Source of the DNA: Sphingomonas panacisoli
GTDB taxonomy: Bacteria; Pseudomonadota; Alphaproteobacteria; Sphingomonadales; Sphingomonadaceae
DNA: 64,000 bases
Reading direction: 5' to 3'
Assembly: GCF_007859635.1 (NCBI RefSeq)
Contig: NZ_CP042306.1
Coordinates: forward strand, 1,364,001-1,428,000
The position numbers and the translations under genes are program-made. Each line of letters begins with the position of its first letter. Position 1 is the stretch's first letter. Positions 46,632 through 56,947 of this stretch are shown in pieces. Below the pieces are notes generated by a model that was not told the DNA's origin, did not search any database, and saw only the letters and a list, made by a program, of their open reading frames with translations.

Positions 46632-47300
46632 ATGAGCGATCCGGCGGCGGACATCACCAGTTTCGAGGCAATGCGCCACGCCATGGTGCAGAGCCAGTTG
46701 CGCACCAACGCGGTCAACGATCCGCGCGTGGTGACCGCGATGGCGATCGTCCCGCGCGAGAAGTTCGTGCCCGAGGATGTGCGCCGGCTCGCGTATCGCG
46801 ACACCGCGGTGGCGATCGGCAACGGCCGGTTCCTCAACGTGCCGATCGCGACGGGCAAGCTGCTGACCGAGGCGTATCTGCTGCCGACCGACAAGGTTCT
46901 GCTGATCGGCGCGGCGGGCGGCTATACCGCCGCGGTGCTGGGCCGGCTGGTCGCGTCAGTGGTGGCGGTCGAGAGCGATCACGATCTCGCCACGCATGCC
47001 ACGGCCGCGCTGGATGGGCTGGCGAACGTTACGTTGGTCGAAGGGCCGCTGGAAAAGGGCCATGCCAAGGGCGCACCCTATGACGTGCTGGTGATCGACG
47101 GTTGCGTCGAGCAAGTGCCGGAGAGCCTGGTCAGCCAGGTCGCGCCCGGCGGCCGGGTCGTTGCCGGCATCGTCGAGCGCGGCGTGCGTCGCCTCGCTAC
47201 CGGCCGCGCGATCAAGGGCGGGTTCGGGCTGCGTGCCTTCGCCGATATCGATTGCGTCGCGTTGCCCGGTTTTGCCGCGCCGCGCGGCTTTGCGTTCTAA
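46632..47300 (+). CDS. Protein-L-isoaspartate O-methyltransferase family
   Basis: 222 residues. N-terminal MVQSQLRTNAVNDPRVVTAM and VPREKFVPED, then the SAM-binding region VLLIGAAGGYTAAVLGRLVA with VVAVESD, and APYDVLVIDGCVEQVPESLV. This matches Pcm-like enzymes that methylate isoaspartate for repair of aged proteins; the glycine-rich loop is slightly altered (GAAGGYT for GTGSGYQ), as in the alphaproteobacterial subgroup adjacent to tolC. Linked to the following TolC gene. Confidence 0.9.
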   Translation: MSDPAADITSFEAMRHAMVQSQLRTNAVNDPRVVTAMAIVPREKFVPEDVRRLAYRDTAVAIGNGRFLNVPIATGKLLTEAYLLPTDKVLLIGAAGGYTAAVLGRLVASVVAVESDHDLATHATAALDGLANVTLVEGPLEKGHAKGAPYDVLVIDGCVEQVPESLVSQVAPGGRVVAGIVERGVRRLATGRAIKGGFGLRAFADIDCVALPGFAAPRGFAF

Positions 47301-47315
47301 CGAAGTGGGGATTTG

Positions 47316-48824
47316 ATGCGCGTTTCGGTTCTGCTCGCTGGCGTGGCGATGCTCGGTGTGGTGGCGGGTCCCGCCGCCGCCGACACGCTGCGTGAAGCGC
47401 TGGTCAAGGCGTACAATTCCAATCCCGGCCTCGCCGCGGCGCGCGCCGACGTGCGCGCGACCGACGAGAACGTGCCGATCGCCAAGTCGGCGGGTCGCCC
47501 CAACGTCAGCGTCAACGGCGCCTATACCGAGAACGCGCTGAACAGCTCGAACTCGCTGGCGTCGCCTGATCGGCTGCTCCAGGGCAATACCCAGCTGACC
47601 GTCCCGCTGTACCGCGGTGGGCGTGTGGCGAATTCGGTCAAGGGCGCGGAAATCCGTTCCGACGCTGCGCGCGATCAGTTGCGTGGTAGCGAATCCGACC
47701 TCTTCGTCGGCACGGTCGGCGCATACATGGACGTGATCCGCGACGAAGCGATCGTCGGGCTCAACAAGGAAAACGTGAAGGTGCTGGAGGTAAACCTCCA
47801 GGCCGCCAAGGACCGGTTCCAGGTCGGCGACCTGACCCGCACCGACGTCGCGCAGTCCGAAGCGCGGCTCGCGATCGCGCGCAGCCAACTCGAGACCGCG
47901 ATGGCCCGCCTGATTTCGAGCAAGGAGAGCTATATCCGCTTCGTCGGGACGCCGCCGGGCGTGCTCGAGGATCCGCCCGCTTTGCCGAACCTGCCGGCGT
48001 CGCCCGACGCGGCGGTCGACATGGCGCTCAAGAACAACCCGAATCTGCTCGCGGCGGTACGCGCGGGCGATGCGAGCAAGTACGACGTCAGCGCCGCGCG
48101 CGCTGGCCGATTGCCGACCGTATCGGGGGTCATCGGCGGCAACTACTCCAACTATCTCGGGTCGCTCGGCGCTACTACGGGGCCCAAGCCCGGCCAGACC
48201 GGCAGCGCGGGGACTGTCGGGCTGCAGTTCACGCTACCGCTGTTCCAGGGTGGCTTGCCCGCGGCGCAGCTCCGCCAGGCGCAGGAACGCCGGGCGCAGG
48301 CGCTGGAGACGGTTACCGACACCGAACGCGCGGTGATCGCCCAGACGCGATCGGCCTATGCAATCTGGAAATCGTCGCTCGAAGTGATCGCGTCGGCGCA
48401 ACGCGCGGTCGAAGCCAACAAATTGAGCCTCGAGGGTGTCCGCGCCGAGAACAGCGTCGGTAATCGCACGATCCTCGATATCCTGAACGCCGAGCAGGAA
48501 TTGCTCAACAGCCAGGTGACGCTCGTGACGGCGCAGCGCGACGCCTATGTCGCTGGCTTCGCTTTGCTTGCCGCGATGGGTCAGGCCGAAGCGCGCGACC
48601 TGGGGCTGGAAGGCGGGGCGCTGTACGACCCGCTGACCAACTACAACAAGGTCAAGGGCAGCTGGAGCGATTTCGGCGGCAAGCCCGAGTACAAGCCGAC
48701 CGGCACCAGCACGCGCAGTACGCCCGCGCAGGACTCGTCGCAGGGCCGTCCGCTCGACCCGCAATTGAACGCGCCGGTTGACACGGCGCCCGATACTCCC
48801 GCAAACGTGCCGAAGACGAATTAA
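47316..48824 (+). CDS. tolC: TolC family outer membrane protein
   Basis: 502 residues; start ATG 47316 with GTGGGGA upstream, followed by a signal peptide (VSVLLAGVAMLGVVAGPAAA). TolC repeats: TLREALVKAYNSNPGLAAAR, PNVSVNGAYT, LTVPLYRGGRVANSVKGAE in half one and AALRAG-like SKYDVSAARAGRLPTVSG, FTLPLFQGGLPAAQLRQAQE in half two. Pro/Thr-rich C-terminal tail. Exit duct for type I secretion and efflux systems. The Pcm-TolC-DUF2497-ValS order is recurrent in alphaproteobacteria. Confidence 0.92.
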   Translation: MRVSVLLAGVAMLGVVAGPAAADTLREALVKAYNSNPGLAAARADVRATDENVPIAKSAGRPNVSVNGAYTENALNSSNSLASPDRLLQGNTQLTVPLYRGGRVANSVKGAEIRSDAARDQLRGSESDLFVGTVGAYMDVIRDEAIVGLNKENVKVLEVNLQAAKDRFQVGDLTRTDVAQSEARLAIARSQLETAMARLISSKESYIRFVGTPPGVLEDPPALPNLPASPDAAVDMALKNNPNLLAAVRAGDASKYDVSAARAGRLPTVSGVIGGNYSNYLGSLGATTGPKPGQTGSAGTVGLQFTLPLFQGGLPAAQLRQAQERRAQALETVTDTERAVIAQTRSAYAIWKSSLEVIASAQRAVEANKLSLEGVRAENSVGNRTILDILNAEQELLNSQVTLVTAQRDAYVAGFALLAAMGQAEARDLGLEGGALYDPLTNYNKVKGSWSDFGGKPEYKPTGTSTRSTPAQDSSQGRPLDPQLNAPVDTAPDTPANVPKTN

Positions 48825-48846
48825 CCACGCGGTTCGCGTGGCCTTT
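48825..48846 (+). terminator. Short hairpin after tolC
   Basis: CCACGCG and CGCGTGG arms around GTT, starting at the base after the tolC stop, followed by CCTTTC. Stable stem but short T run; it may attenuate reading into the DUF2497 gene. Confidence 0.4.
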
Positions 48847-48872
48847 CGGCACGACAGGGAAGCAGGCTGCAT

Positions 48873-49436
48873 ATGGGGGATGTAAGCGCAGAACCGTCGA
48901 TGGAGGACATCCTTGCCTCCATCAAACGGATCATCGCCGAGGACGCCGAGAACGGCGCACCGATTCGCGCGCGCCGGCGCCCGGTGCCACCGCCGGTCGA
49001 CGATTTCGTCGAGGATGACGACGTTCTCGAACTGAGCGAGCAGGCGCCCGAGCCGCCGGCGGCGCCGCAGCCTGTCGCCGAACCGATCGCTCCCGAGCCC
49101 GTCGCGGTCGAGCCGATGGTCGCGCCCGCGCCGATGCCGATGTCGCCGCCGGTGGCCGCCGCACCCGTTGCTGCGCCCGCACCGATCGCCGCGCCGCAAG
49201 CCGCGCCGGCCCCGGAGACGATCGTGTCGCCGCAGACCGCCGAAGCGAGCCGCGCGCCGCTCGACAATCTATCGCGGCTGGTGGTGAAGCCCGACACGGC
49301 CGGGGCGGATACGCTCGAAGGACTGGTCCGCGAGATGCTGCGCCCGATGTTGAGCGACTGGCTCGACCGGAACCTGCCCGACTTGGTCGAATCGATGGTC
49401 GCCAAGGAAATCGCGCGGATCACCGGCGGGCGGTAA
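48873..49436 (+). CDS. DUF2497 / PopZ-like polar organizing protein
   Basis: 187 residues. The N-terminal helix EPSMEDILASIKRIIAEDAE and the C-terminal LEGLVREMLRPMLSDWLDRN, LPDLVESMVAKEIARI are the two conserved blocks of the PopZ/DUF2497 family. Between them lies an acidic and Pro/Ala-rich linker, as in Caulobacter PopZ, which self-assembles at cell poles and anchors chromosome and signalling proteins. Location between tolC and valS matches family synteny. Confidence 0.85.
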   Translation: MGDVSAEPSMEDILASIKRIIAEDAENGAPIRARRRPVPPPVDDFVEDDDVLELSEQAPEPPAAPQPVAEPIAPEPVAVEPMVAPAPMPMSPPVAAAPVAAPAPIAAPQAAPAPETIVSPQTAEASRAPLDNLSRLVVKPDTAGADTLEGLVREMLRPMLSDWLDRNLPDLVESMVAKEIARITGGR

Positions 49437-49547
49437 GTCTTTCCGCCGTACGGCATTGATTGAGAGGCCAGTCTCAGCCGAGGCGACGCGGTGTTTTTGG
49501 GCGCTGAATGGTTGCCCGCGCTACGATTGTGCGGCAATTGTCGCGGC

Positions 49548-51596
49548 ATGAAGCATTTCCTGCTCGCGAGCGCCGCGCTCGCCATCGTCGCCGTTCCCGC
49601 TACCGCGCGTCAGCTCACGATCGAAGACGTGACGATGCTCAGTCGCGTGTCGGCGCCGGCGGTGTCGCCTGACGGGCATTGGCTGGTGTGGCAGCAGCGC
49701 GAGACCGACATCGCCAAGGACAAGGGCCGGTTCGATCTGTGGCGGCTCGACCTGACCACGAAGGGCGCCAAGCCGGAGAAACTCGCAGCCGATCCGGTGG
49801 CCAACGAGACGTCGCCTCAATTCTCCGCCGACGGCAAGACCGTGTGGTTCCAGTCCGACCAAGGTGGCGAGGACAATGTCTGGGCGGTCGCGATCGCCGG
49901 CGGCGCACCGACGCGCGTCACCGACTTGAAGGGCGGGCTCGGCGGGTTCAAGGTTGCGCCGACCGAGGACAAGCTGCTGATCTGGGCCGATCGCTTGCCC
50001 GGCGCGTCGACCAGCGAACCGGCGATGGTCAAGAAGGCCGACGACGCCGGCAACGGCCGCACCTACGACCAACTGTTCGTTCGGCACTGGAATGTCTGGG
50101 GCGACGGCACGCGCTCGCAGCTGTTCGTGCTGCCGATGGCGGGCGGCAAGGCGACCGGCTACGGCACGGCGATCGAGGGCGCACTGGTCGGCGACAGCCC
50201 GTCCAAGCCGTTCGGCGGCGGCGAGGAAGTGTCGTGGTCGGCCGACGGCAAGACCGTGTACTTCGCGCTGCGCGAGGCGGGACGCATCGAATCGCTATCG
50301 ACCAACCTCGATATCTTCTCAGCGCCCGCCGACGGATCGGCCGCGCCGACCAACCTGACCGATGCGAATGACGGGATGGACAACCTTCCGACCGCGTCGC
50401 CCGACGGCAAGTACCTCGCGTGGTTCGCGATGAAGCGGCCCGGCTACGAAGCCGATCGCCAGGTTCTGATGCTGCGCGATCTCGCGACGGGCAAGGTCAC
50501 CGCGCTGACCGAAAGCTGGGATAGCTCTGTCGGCTCGATTGCCTGGAGCACCGATTCGAAGACGATCTACGTCACCGCCGAGGATACGCAGGAAAACCCG
50601 ATCTGGTCGGTGTCGCTGACCGGCAAGGTTTCGCGACTGACAAAGGAAGGCAACGTCTCCGCCGTCGTGCCGACGGCCAAGGGCATCCTATTCGCGATGA
50701 ACTCGCTGACCGCGCCCGACGATTTCTACTGGCTGGCCGGCAAGAAGACGACGCGCCTCACCAGCGTCAACGCCGGCAAGCTGGCGGGCATCGACATGCC
50801 GACCGTGACGCGGTTCAGCTTTACCGGCGCGAATAACGACACGGTGTGGGGCTATGCGGTGAAACCGGCAGGCCTCGCTGCGGACGCAAAAATCCCGATG
50901 GCCTTCATGGTCCATGGCGGGCCGCAAGGATCGAGCAACAATAGCTGGTCGTATCGCTGGAACCCGGCGGTGTTCGCGGGCGCCGGCTACGCATTGGTGG
51001 CGATCGATTTCCACGGCTCGACCGGTTACGGCCAGAAATTCAGCGACGACATCCGCAACAATTGGGGTGGCTGGCCGCTCGAGGACCTGAAGAAGGGCTT
51101 CGACGCCGCCACGACCAAGTTCAGCTGGATCGACGGCAACAACGCCTGCGCGCTCGGCGCGTCGTACGGCGGCTACATGATGAACTGGATCGAAGGGCAG
51201 TGGCCCGATCGCTTCAAGTGCATCGTCCAGCATGACGGCGTATTCGATGCGCGCGCGATGGCGTACGAAACCGAGGAGTTGTGGTTCGACGAATGGGAGC
51301 ATGGCGGAAAAGCGTATTTCCAGGACCCGGCCGCGTTCGAGAAATGGAACCCGGTAAATTTCGTCGACAAGTGGAAGACGCCGCAGCTCGTCATCACCAG
51401 CGAGGGCGATTTCCGTATCCCCTACACGCAGGGGATCGCCGCCTTCACTGCGCTGCAGCGCCGCGAAGTTCCGTCGCGGCTCGTCGTGTTCCCCGGTGGA
51501 AGTCACTGGGTGCTCGCGCCGAAGGAGAGCCGGCAATGGTATCGCGAGGTGCTCGGCTGGCTCGGAAAATGGACGGGCAAGTCTTCCGCCAACTGA
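49548..51596 (+). CDS. Secreted S9-family prolyl oligopeptidase-like peptidase
   Basis: 682 residues from ATG 49548, which gives a signal peptide (MKHFLLASAALAIVAVPATA). N-terminal beta-propeller repeats (SPDGHWLVWQQRETDIAKDK, FSADGKTVWFQSDQ, SPDGKYLAWFAMKR); C-terminal alpha/beta hydrolase with catalytic Ser539 in GASYGGYM, and Asp and His in TSEGDFRIPYTQG and FPGGSHWVL. Acts on short peptides in the periplasm. It interrupts the PopZ-valS interval together with the following cell-wall genes. Confidence 0.9.
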   Translation: MKHFLLASAALAIVAVPATARQLTIEDVTMLSRVSAPAVSPDGHWLVWQQRETDIAKDKGRFDLWRLDLTTKGAKPEKLAADPVANETSPQFSADGKTVWFQSDQGGEDNVWAVAIAGGAPTRVTDLKGGLGGFKVAPTEDKLLIWADRLPGASTSEPAMVKKADDAGNGRTYDQLFVRHWNVWGDGTRSQLFVLPMAGGKATGYGTAIEGALVGDSPSKPFGGGEEVSWSADGKTVYFALREAGRIESLSTNLDIFSAPADGSAAPTNLTDANDGMDNLPTASPDGKYLAWFAMKRPGYEADRQVLMLRDLATGKVTALTESWDSSVGSIAWSTDSKTIYVTAEDTQENPIWSVSLTGKVSRLTKEGNVSAVVPTAKGILFAMNSLTAPDDFYWLAGKKTTRLTSVNAGKLAGIDMPTVTRFSFTGANNDTVWGYAVKPAGLAADAKIPMAFMVHGGPQGSSNNSWSYRWNPAVFAGAGYALVAIDFHGSTGYGQKFSDDIRNNWGGWPLEDLKKGFDAATTKFSWIDGNNACALGASYGGYMMNWIEGQWPDRFKCIVQHDGVFDARAMAYETEELWFDEWEHGGKAYFQDPAAFEKWNPVNFVDKWKTPQLVITSEGDFRIPYTQGIAAFTALQRREVPSRLVVFPGGSHWVLAPKESRQWYREVLGWLGKWTGKSSAN

Positions 51597-51767
51597 CGGT
51601 TTCATGGGCTGCGGACTGATTACCGCAGCGTTAACTTGTGTCGAAACGAGACGTTGCTGCTCTGCAACGGTCGTTGACAAAAAGAAACCATCTTTGGGCC
51701 TCGACGTTGTGTTTAACGTAAAGCAAGCGTTAGGGATGACATCTGTTTTGCGTAACTGGATCCGATC

Positions 51768-52475
51768 ATGAATGCTGACGATCTAGTAAACGGCCGAACC
51801 GGTATGGTTTCCGCGGCACTTCTGGCCGCAGTGGTGCTCGGTTTTTCTGTGGCCCAGACGCCGACCACGGCGGTTGCCGCCGGCCCTTCGGAAATCGCGA
51901 AACTCGCCGCGGCCGGCGGCGTCGATGCGCTGAATCAGATGCTCGACGTGCGGTCGCCCGGCGCGCGCGCGCCCGGTGCGCTGACCCAGACCAAGGCGCG
52001 GCGCGTCGCGTCGCTCAAGGACGAATTCGGACCGAAGGAGCGCGTACTTGGCAAGGGGCGGACTCGGCCGACCGCCGGACAACCCGCGGTCGCTAACGTG
52101 CCTGACGTCCTGTTCGACAACGATTTAATCCCGACGGCCGCGCCGACGGTGTTGCCGGTCGGCGATTCGACGGTCACCGATCCGGCGGTACCCGCCGTTG
52201 CCTGGACAGGCCCGACCGGTGGCGGCGGCATTCCGGTGATCATCGGCGGCGGTGGCGGCGGTGGTACCGGTGGCGGCGGTGGAAGCTCCGGCGGTGGTGG
52301 AAGCTCCGGCGGTGGCGGCGGTGGCGGCGGCAACGTCGGCGGCGATACGCCTGGCGGTGGCAGCGCCGTACCCGAACCGGCGACCTGGGCGAGCCTGATG
52401 ATCGGCTTCTTCGCGATCGGTTTTGGCCTGCGCGGCCGCTCAGCGCGTCGCTCTAACGGACTAGTCCTTCAGTAA
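51768..52475 (+). CDS. Gly-rich exported protein with PEPxxWA-CTERM tail
   Basis: 235 residues. N-terminal hydrophobic segment (MVSAALLAAVVLGFSVAQTP) for export, a low-complexity Gly/Ser block (about 165-195), and a C-terminal VPEPATWASLMIGFFAIGFG followed by basic residues, a PEPxxWA sorting tail. No catalytic domain seen. The stop is 5 bases before the L,D-transpeptidase start, suggesting joint expression and a cell-surface role. Confidence 0.75.
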   Translation: MNADDLVNGRTGMVSAALLAAVVLGFSVAQTPTTAVAAGPSEIAKLAAAGGVDALNQMLDVRSPGARAPGALTQTKARRVASLKDEFGPKERVLGKGRTRPTAGQPAVANVPDVLFDNDLIPTAAPTVLPVGDSTVTDPAVPAVAWTGPTGGGGIPVIIGGGGGGGTGGGGGSSGGGGSSGGGGGGGGNVGGDTPGGGSAVPEPATWASLMIGFFAIGFGLRGRSARRSNGLVLQ

Positions 52476-52480
52476 TCAGG

Positions 52481-53089
52481 ATGCCGGCCTTCGCCAGGTT
52501 CGCTTCGCCGATCGTGCTGGTCGCGGTCGCGCTGGTGTTCTGGACGCAGTCGGACTCGCCGCGGCCGCTGCCCGCCGCGTCCAAGCCGGTCCCGGATCGG
52601 GCGCGCGTGCGCTACCCTGCAGGAAAGCGGCCCGTCTTAACCTTGCCCAACGGCGATCGCCGCACCGTCGAGAGCCTGCTCAACGTGCGCACCAAGATGA
52701 AGTTCGGCGATTTCGTCTGGAACGACGACGGCGTGAAGCCGGGTCCGGTCTGGATACGCATCGACCTCGCGCGGCAAACGCTGTCGGTGTTCCGGTCGGA
52801 TCAGGAGATCGGTTCGGCGGTGATCCTCTATGGCACCGACGGCAAGCCGACCCCGACCGGCGTCTTCCCGATCCTCGACATGGCCGAACAGCACAGTTCC
52901 AACCTGTACGATGCCGAAATGCCGTACATGTTGCGGCTGACCAACGACGGCGTCGCGATCCACGCCAGCAACGTGCGGTTCGGCTCCGCGACGCATGGTT
53001 GCATCGGCGTGCCGCTGGAATTCGCACGGTTGCTGTACGCGCAGGTCAAGCGTGGCGACCTTGTCGCGATCGTATCGGCGGGAACGTAG
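52481..53089 (+). CDS. L,D-transpeptidase (YkuD domain)
   Basis: 202 residues. Signal-anchor (SPIVLVAVALVFWTQS), then the YkuD domain: VWIRIDLARQTLSVFRSDQE, TPTGVFPILDMAEQH, and the active site VAIHASNVRFGSATHGCIGV with His and Cys (HxxxxxxxxxxHGC). Crosslinks peptidoglycan stems at meso-DAP residues or attaches proteins to the wall. Coupled to the preceding PEPxxWA protein. Confidence 0.88.
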   Translation: MPAFARFASPIVLVAVALVFWTQSDSPRPLPAASKPVPDRARVRYPAGKRPVLTLPNGDRRTVESLLNVRTKMKFGDFVWNDDGVKPGPVWIRIDLARQTLSVFRSDQEIGSAVILYGTDGKPTPTGVFPILDMAEQHSSNLYDAEMPYMLRLTNDGVAIHASNVRFGSATHGCIGVPLEFARLLYAQVKRGDLVAIVSAGT

Positions 53090-53151
53090 TTGATCATCCC
53101 CAACCATTGCCGGAAACCGGCAAGTTATTGCCGGTCGGTACATCCGTCGCC

Positions 53152-53664
53152 ATGGCGCGACATCTTATCCTGGTCTGCAGCACGCTACTGGCATCGCCGC
53201 TATTGCTCGGCACGGCGAGCCTGACGGCCAATTTCGACGACCGCGTCCTGGCCGCGCATAACCGCGAGCGCGCGACGTTGGGTATCGCGCCGCTGACATG
53301 GGATCCGACGCTGGCCGCCGATGCCGCGAAGTGGGCGACCTATCTCGCGACGACCGGCCAGTTCAAACACGCCCCCGAAAACGCGCGCCAGCCCGAGGGC
53401 GAGAATCTGTGGGCCGGTACCAGAGGCTATTATTCGGCCGAGGCGATGGTCGACGGCTGGGTGCGCGAGAAGCGCTATTACAAACCGGGCCGTTTCCCCG
53501 ACAACAGCACGACCGGCCGGATGGAAGATGTCGGCCACTATACCCAGCTGATGTGGCGCGACACCGGCCGCGTCGGCTGCGCGATGGCGACGGGCGCGGA
53601 AGAGGACGTGCTGGTGTGCCGCTATAGCGACGCCGGCAATTATATCGGCGAGACGCCTTTCTAG
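53152..53664 (+). CDS. CAP (SCP-like) domain secreted protein
   Basis: 170 residues. Signal peptide ([18 protein letters not shown]), then the CAP core: [20 protein letters not shown] with the first His, [40 protein letters not shown], and [19 protein letters not shown] with the second His of the CAP cavity. Role in bacteria unknown, possibly lipid or peptidoglycan binding. Confidence 0.88.
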   Translation: MARHLILVCSTLLASPLLLGTASLTANFDDRVLAAHNRERATLGIAPLTWDPTLAADAAKWATYLATTGQFKHAPENARQPEGENLWAGTRGYYSAEAMVDGWVREKRYYKPGRFPDNSTTGRMEDVGHYTQLMWRDTGRVGCAMATGAEEDVLVCRYSDAGNYIGETPF

Positions 53665-53708
53665 GACCGCCTTCCGCTTATCGGACAGAGTGGCTACAGG
53701 CCCTGTCC

Positions 53709-56363
53709 ATGAGCGAGTTGCCTAAAACCTTCGACCCAACCGAAATCGAAACGCGCTGGTACGCGCATTGGGAAACGAGCGGCCAGTTCCGTCCCGATCG
53801 CCCGGGGGCGGAGCCGTGGACGATCGTCAATCCACCGCCCAACGTCACGGGCTCGCTGCATATCGGGCACGCGCTCGACAATACGTTGCAGGACGTGCTG
53901 GTCCGGCACGCGCGGCTGAAAGGCAAGGATGCCTTGTGGGTGGTCGGCACCGATCACGCCGGCATCGCGACGCAGATGGTCGTGGAACGCCAGCTCGGCG
54001 AAAAGCAGCAGAAGCGCACCGACTTCACCCGCGACGAGTTCGTCGCGAAGGTGTGGCAATGGAAGGAAGAGAGCGGCGGCGAGATCACGCAACAGCTCCG
54101 CCGGCTCGGCTGCTCGATGGATTGGGCGAACGAGCGCTTCACGATGGACGAGGGCTTTTCGAAGGCCGTCCTCAAGGTGTTCGTCGATCTCTACAATCAG
54201 GGCCTGATCTATCGCGACAAGCGGCTGGTGAACTGGGACCCTGGGCTGGGTACCGCGATTTCGGACCTCGAGGTGGAGACCAAGGAGGTCAAGGGCAGCT
54301 TCTGGCAGATCCGTTATCCGTTGGCGGACGGGTCGGGATCGATCACCGTCGCGACGACGCGGCCGGAGACGATGCTCGCCGACATGGCGGTCGCGGTGCA
54401 TCCCGATGACGAGCGCTACAAGGCGATGCTGGGCAAGCAGATCAAGCTGCCGATCACCGGGCGGCTGATCCCGATCGTCGCCGACGAGCATGCCGATCCG
54501 ACGCTGGGCACCGGCGCGGTGAAGATCACGCCGGGACACGACTTCAACGATTTCGAGGTGGGCAAGCGCGCCGGCATGAAGGCGGGCGAGATGCTCAACA
54601 TGCTCGACGCCAAGGCGCAGGTGACGCAGACGAGCGACGGGCTGATCCCTAACGATCTGCTCGGCGTGGATCGCTTCTGGGCGCGCAAGCTGGTGGTCGA
54701 GAAATTGAAGGCCGATGGCTTCCTCGTGCCGTTCATCGACAAGGAAGGCGTCGAGCATGACGCCGAACCGCGTACGATCCAGACCCCCTATGGCGACCGT
54801 TCGGGCGACGTGATCGAGCCGTGGCTGACCGACCAATGGTATGTCGATGCCGAGACGCTGGCAAAGCGGCCGATCGAGGCGGTGCAATCGGGCGCGATCA
54901 AGATCGTGCCGAAGAGCTGGGAGAAGACGTTCTTCAACTGGATGGAGAACATCCAGCCGTGGTGCGTGAGCCGGCAATTGTGGTGGGGGCACCGGATTCC
55001 GGCGTGGTTCGCCGAGGACGGCTCGATCTACGCCGCGCTGACAGAGGAAGAGGCTCAGGCGCAGGCGGGAGAGGGCGTCGCGCTGACGCAGGACCCCGAC
55101 GTCCTCGATACCTGGTTTTCGTCCGCGCTGTGGCCGTTCGCGACGATGGGCTGGCCCGAGAACACAGACCCCAAACTCCATGGCCGCTACCCCAACGACG
55201 TGCTGATTTCGGGCTTCGACATCCTGTTCTTCTGGGACGCGCGGATGATGATGCAGGGGATGCACTTCATGCAGGACGTGCCGTTCCGCACGCTCTACCT
55301 GCACGGCCTGGTGCGCGCCGCCGACGGGCAGAAGATGTCCAAGTCGAAGGGCAATGTCGTCAACCCGCTCGGGCTGATCGACCGCTACGGCGCCGACGCG
55401 CTGCGCTTCTTCATGGCGGCGATGGAGAGCCAGGGCCGCGACATCAAGATGGATGAGAAGCGGGTCGAGGGCTATCGCAACTTCGCGACCAAGCTGTGGA
55501 ACGCCGCGCGCTTCTGCCAGTCGAACGGGATCGGTGCGTCGAAGACGCTGGAGGCCCCGGCGTCGACGCTGGCAGTCAACAAATGGATCATCGGCGAGAC
55601 GATCCAGACGGTGCAGGCGGTCGACCTCGCGCTGGCGGACTATCGCTTCGACGGTGCTGCTAATGCGATCTACCAGTTCGCGTGGAGCCGGTTCTGCGAC
55701 TGGTATCTCGAGCTGATCAAGGGCACGATCGACGACGAGACCAAGGCGGTCGCGGGCTGGGTGCTCGACCAGATTCTGGTGATGCTCCACCCGTTCATGC
55801 CGTTCGTGACCGAGGAATTGTGGTCGAAACTTGGGCAGCGCGACTACGATTTGATCGTCGCGAAATGGCCGATCGCCGATGCGCGCGCGATGGACCCGGG
55901 CGCGGGCAAGGAGATCGACTGGTTGATCAGGTTGGTGAGCGAAGTGCGATCGAGCCGCACCGAGCTCAACGTGCCGCCGGGCGCGCGATTGGCGGTGCAT
56001 CTGCGTGACGCGTCGGCCGACACGCTGGCGCGCTATGAGCGACTGGCACCCGCCATTGCCCGCATGGCGCGTATCGATCGCGCCGAAGGCGACTTCACCG
56101 GCGGCGCGGCGCAAGTCGTGGTCGATGAGGCGACGTTCGTGCTCCCGCTCGAAGGCGTGATCGACCTAGCTGCGGAGCGCACGCGCCTGACCAAAGCGAT
56201 CGACGCCGCCGCGAAGGAGCGGGACAGCCTTGCGGGACGCCTCAACAACGCCAGCTTCGTCGAGCGTGCCAAGCCCGAAGCGGTGGACAAGGCCCGCGCC
56301 GATCACGCCGAGAAATCGGCCGAGGCGGAGCGGCTGTCGGCGGCACTGGCGCGGCTGGGATGA
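53709..56363 (+). CDS. valS: Valine-tRNA ligase
   Basis: 884 residues. Class I synthetase: [20 protein letters not shown] (HIGH), the editing (CP1) domain with [30 protein letters not shown], and [14 protein letters not shown] (KMSKS). Anticodon-binding helical domain and a C-terminal coiled coil ([20 protein letters not shown]). Complete in the window. Confidence 0.97.
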   Translation: MSELPKTFDPTEIETRWYAHWETSGQFRPDRPGAEPWTIVNPPPNVTGSLHIGHALDNTLQDVLVRHARLKGKDALWVVGTDHAGIATQMVVERQLGEKQQKRTDFTRDEFVAKVWQWKEESGGEITQQLRRLGCSMDWANERFTMDEGFSKAVLKVFVDLYNQGLIYRDKRLVNWDPGLGTAISDLEVETKEVKGSFWQIRYPLADGSGSITVATTRPETMLADMAVAVHPDDERYKAMLGKQIKLPITGRLIPIVADEHADPTLGTGAVKITPGHDFNDFEVGKRAGMKAGEMLNMLDAKAQVTQTSDGLIPNDLLGVDRFWARKLVVEKLKADGFLVPFIDKEGVEHDAEPRTIQTPYGDRSGDVIEPWLTDQWYVDAETLAKRPIEAVQSGAIKIVPKSWEKTFFNWMENIQPWCVSRQLWWGHRIPAWFAEDGSIYAALTEEEAQAQAGEGVALTQDPDVLDTWFSSALWPFATMGWPENTDPKLHGRYPNDVLISGFDILFFWDARMMMQGMHFMQDVPFRTLYLHGLVRAADGQKMSKSKGNVVNPLGLIDRYGADALRFFMAAMESQGRDIKMDEKRVEGYRNFATKLWNAARFCQSNGIGASKTLEAPASTLAVNKWIIGETIQTVQAVDLALADYRFDGAANAIYQFAWSRFCDWYLELIKGTIDDETKAVAGWVLDQILVMLHPFMPFVTEELWSKLGQRDYDLIVAKWPIADARAMDPGAGKEIDWLIRLVSEVRSSRTELNVPPGARLAVHLRDASADTLARYERLAPAIARMARIDRAEGDFTGGAAQVVVDEATFVLPLEGVIDLAAERTRLTKAIDAAAKERDSLAGRLNNASFVERAKPEAVDKARADHAEKSAEAERLSAALARLG

Positions 56364-56854
56364 CGAGCGCGGTCGGCCCGGATTATCGCCACATCTCCAA
56401 GGAGGCGGTGCCGGGTGGCGTCCTCGATCTCGGCGCCGCTCGGCTGAAATGGTATGTGCTCGCCCCGGACGATCGGCGGGTTACCGACGCCGTAGCCCGG
56501 GATGCTCAAGATTTCCTCCGCAAAGCCCAAGCCGACGAGAGGCTCGGGCTCGGCGACGATCTGGGCTTCGTCATTCTGCATCGCTGCGGCGACAGCTTCT
56601 ATTTCCTGCTGCTGTCGGTGTGGCGCGGCGCGAACGAATTGTGGGAAGCCGTATACTATCGCGATGCCGGGATGAGCGGCTTTGCACCGTTCGACGCGGC
56701 CTATCCCGCATCGGGCGTCCGGCCGACCTTCTGCGTGTGGGAAATGGGGATCGTCGCGGCGGAATCCATGGCTTGGACGCAATATCTGCGCTCAAGTCGC
56801 ACCGATGACGATCGTCGCATTTGGGCGGAAACGTGCTTCGCCGGCACGGTGTGA
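56360..56854 (+). CDS. Hypothetical protein coupled to valS
   Basis: 164 residues; ATG overlaps the valS stop (ATGA). Soluble protein with Trp/Phe-rich blocks ([40 protein letters not shown]). I do not recognise a named family, but conserved-looking Trp and Cys suggest a folded domain. The coupling implies expression with valyl-tRNA synthetase without telling function. Confidence 0.7.
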   Translation: MTSAVGPDYRHISKEAVPGGVLDLGAARLKWYVLAPDDRRVTDAVARDAQDFLRKAQADERLGLGDDLGFVILHRCGDSFYFLLLSVWRGANELWEAVYYRDAGMSGFAPFDAAYPASGVRPTFCVWEMGIVAAESMAWTQYLRSSRTDDDRRIWAETCFAGTV

Positions 56855-56947
56855 CGGTAGGTACGCACTCAGGCCACCGATGTCCGGCGGAACGGTCCGC
56901 TTCGAGATTATAAGGACGGGCCCTGTTTTCGTCGCCGTTCGTCTGCC

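Noticed and set aside
53107..53135. TTGCCGGAAACCGGCAA hairpin before the CAP-protein gene
   Set aside because: A 7-base stem without a T run; could be a weak terminator for the L,D-transpeptidase gene but is too short to call.
53694..56114. 806-codon open frame opposite valS
   Set aside because: High-GC shadow of valS; composition rich in Arg, His and Asp with no domain, whereas the plus strand has all valS motifs.
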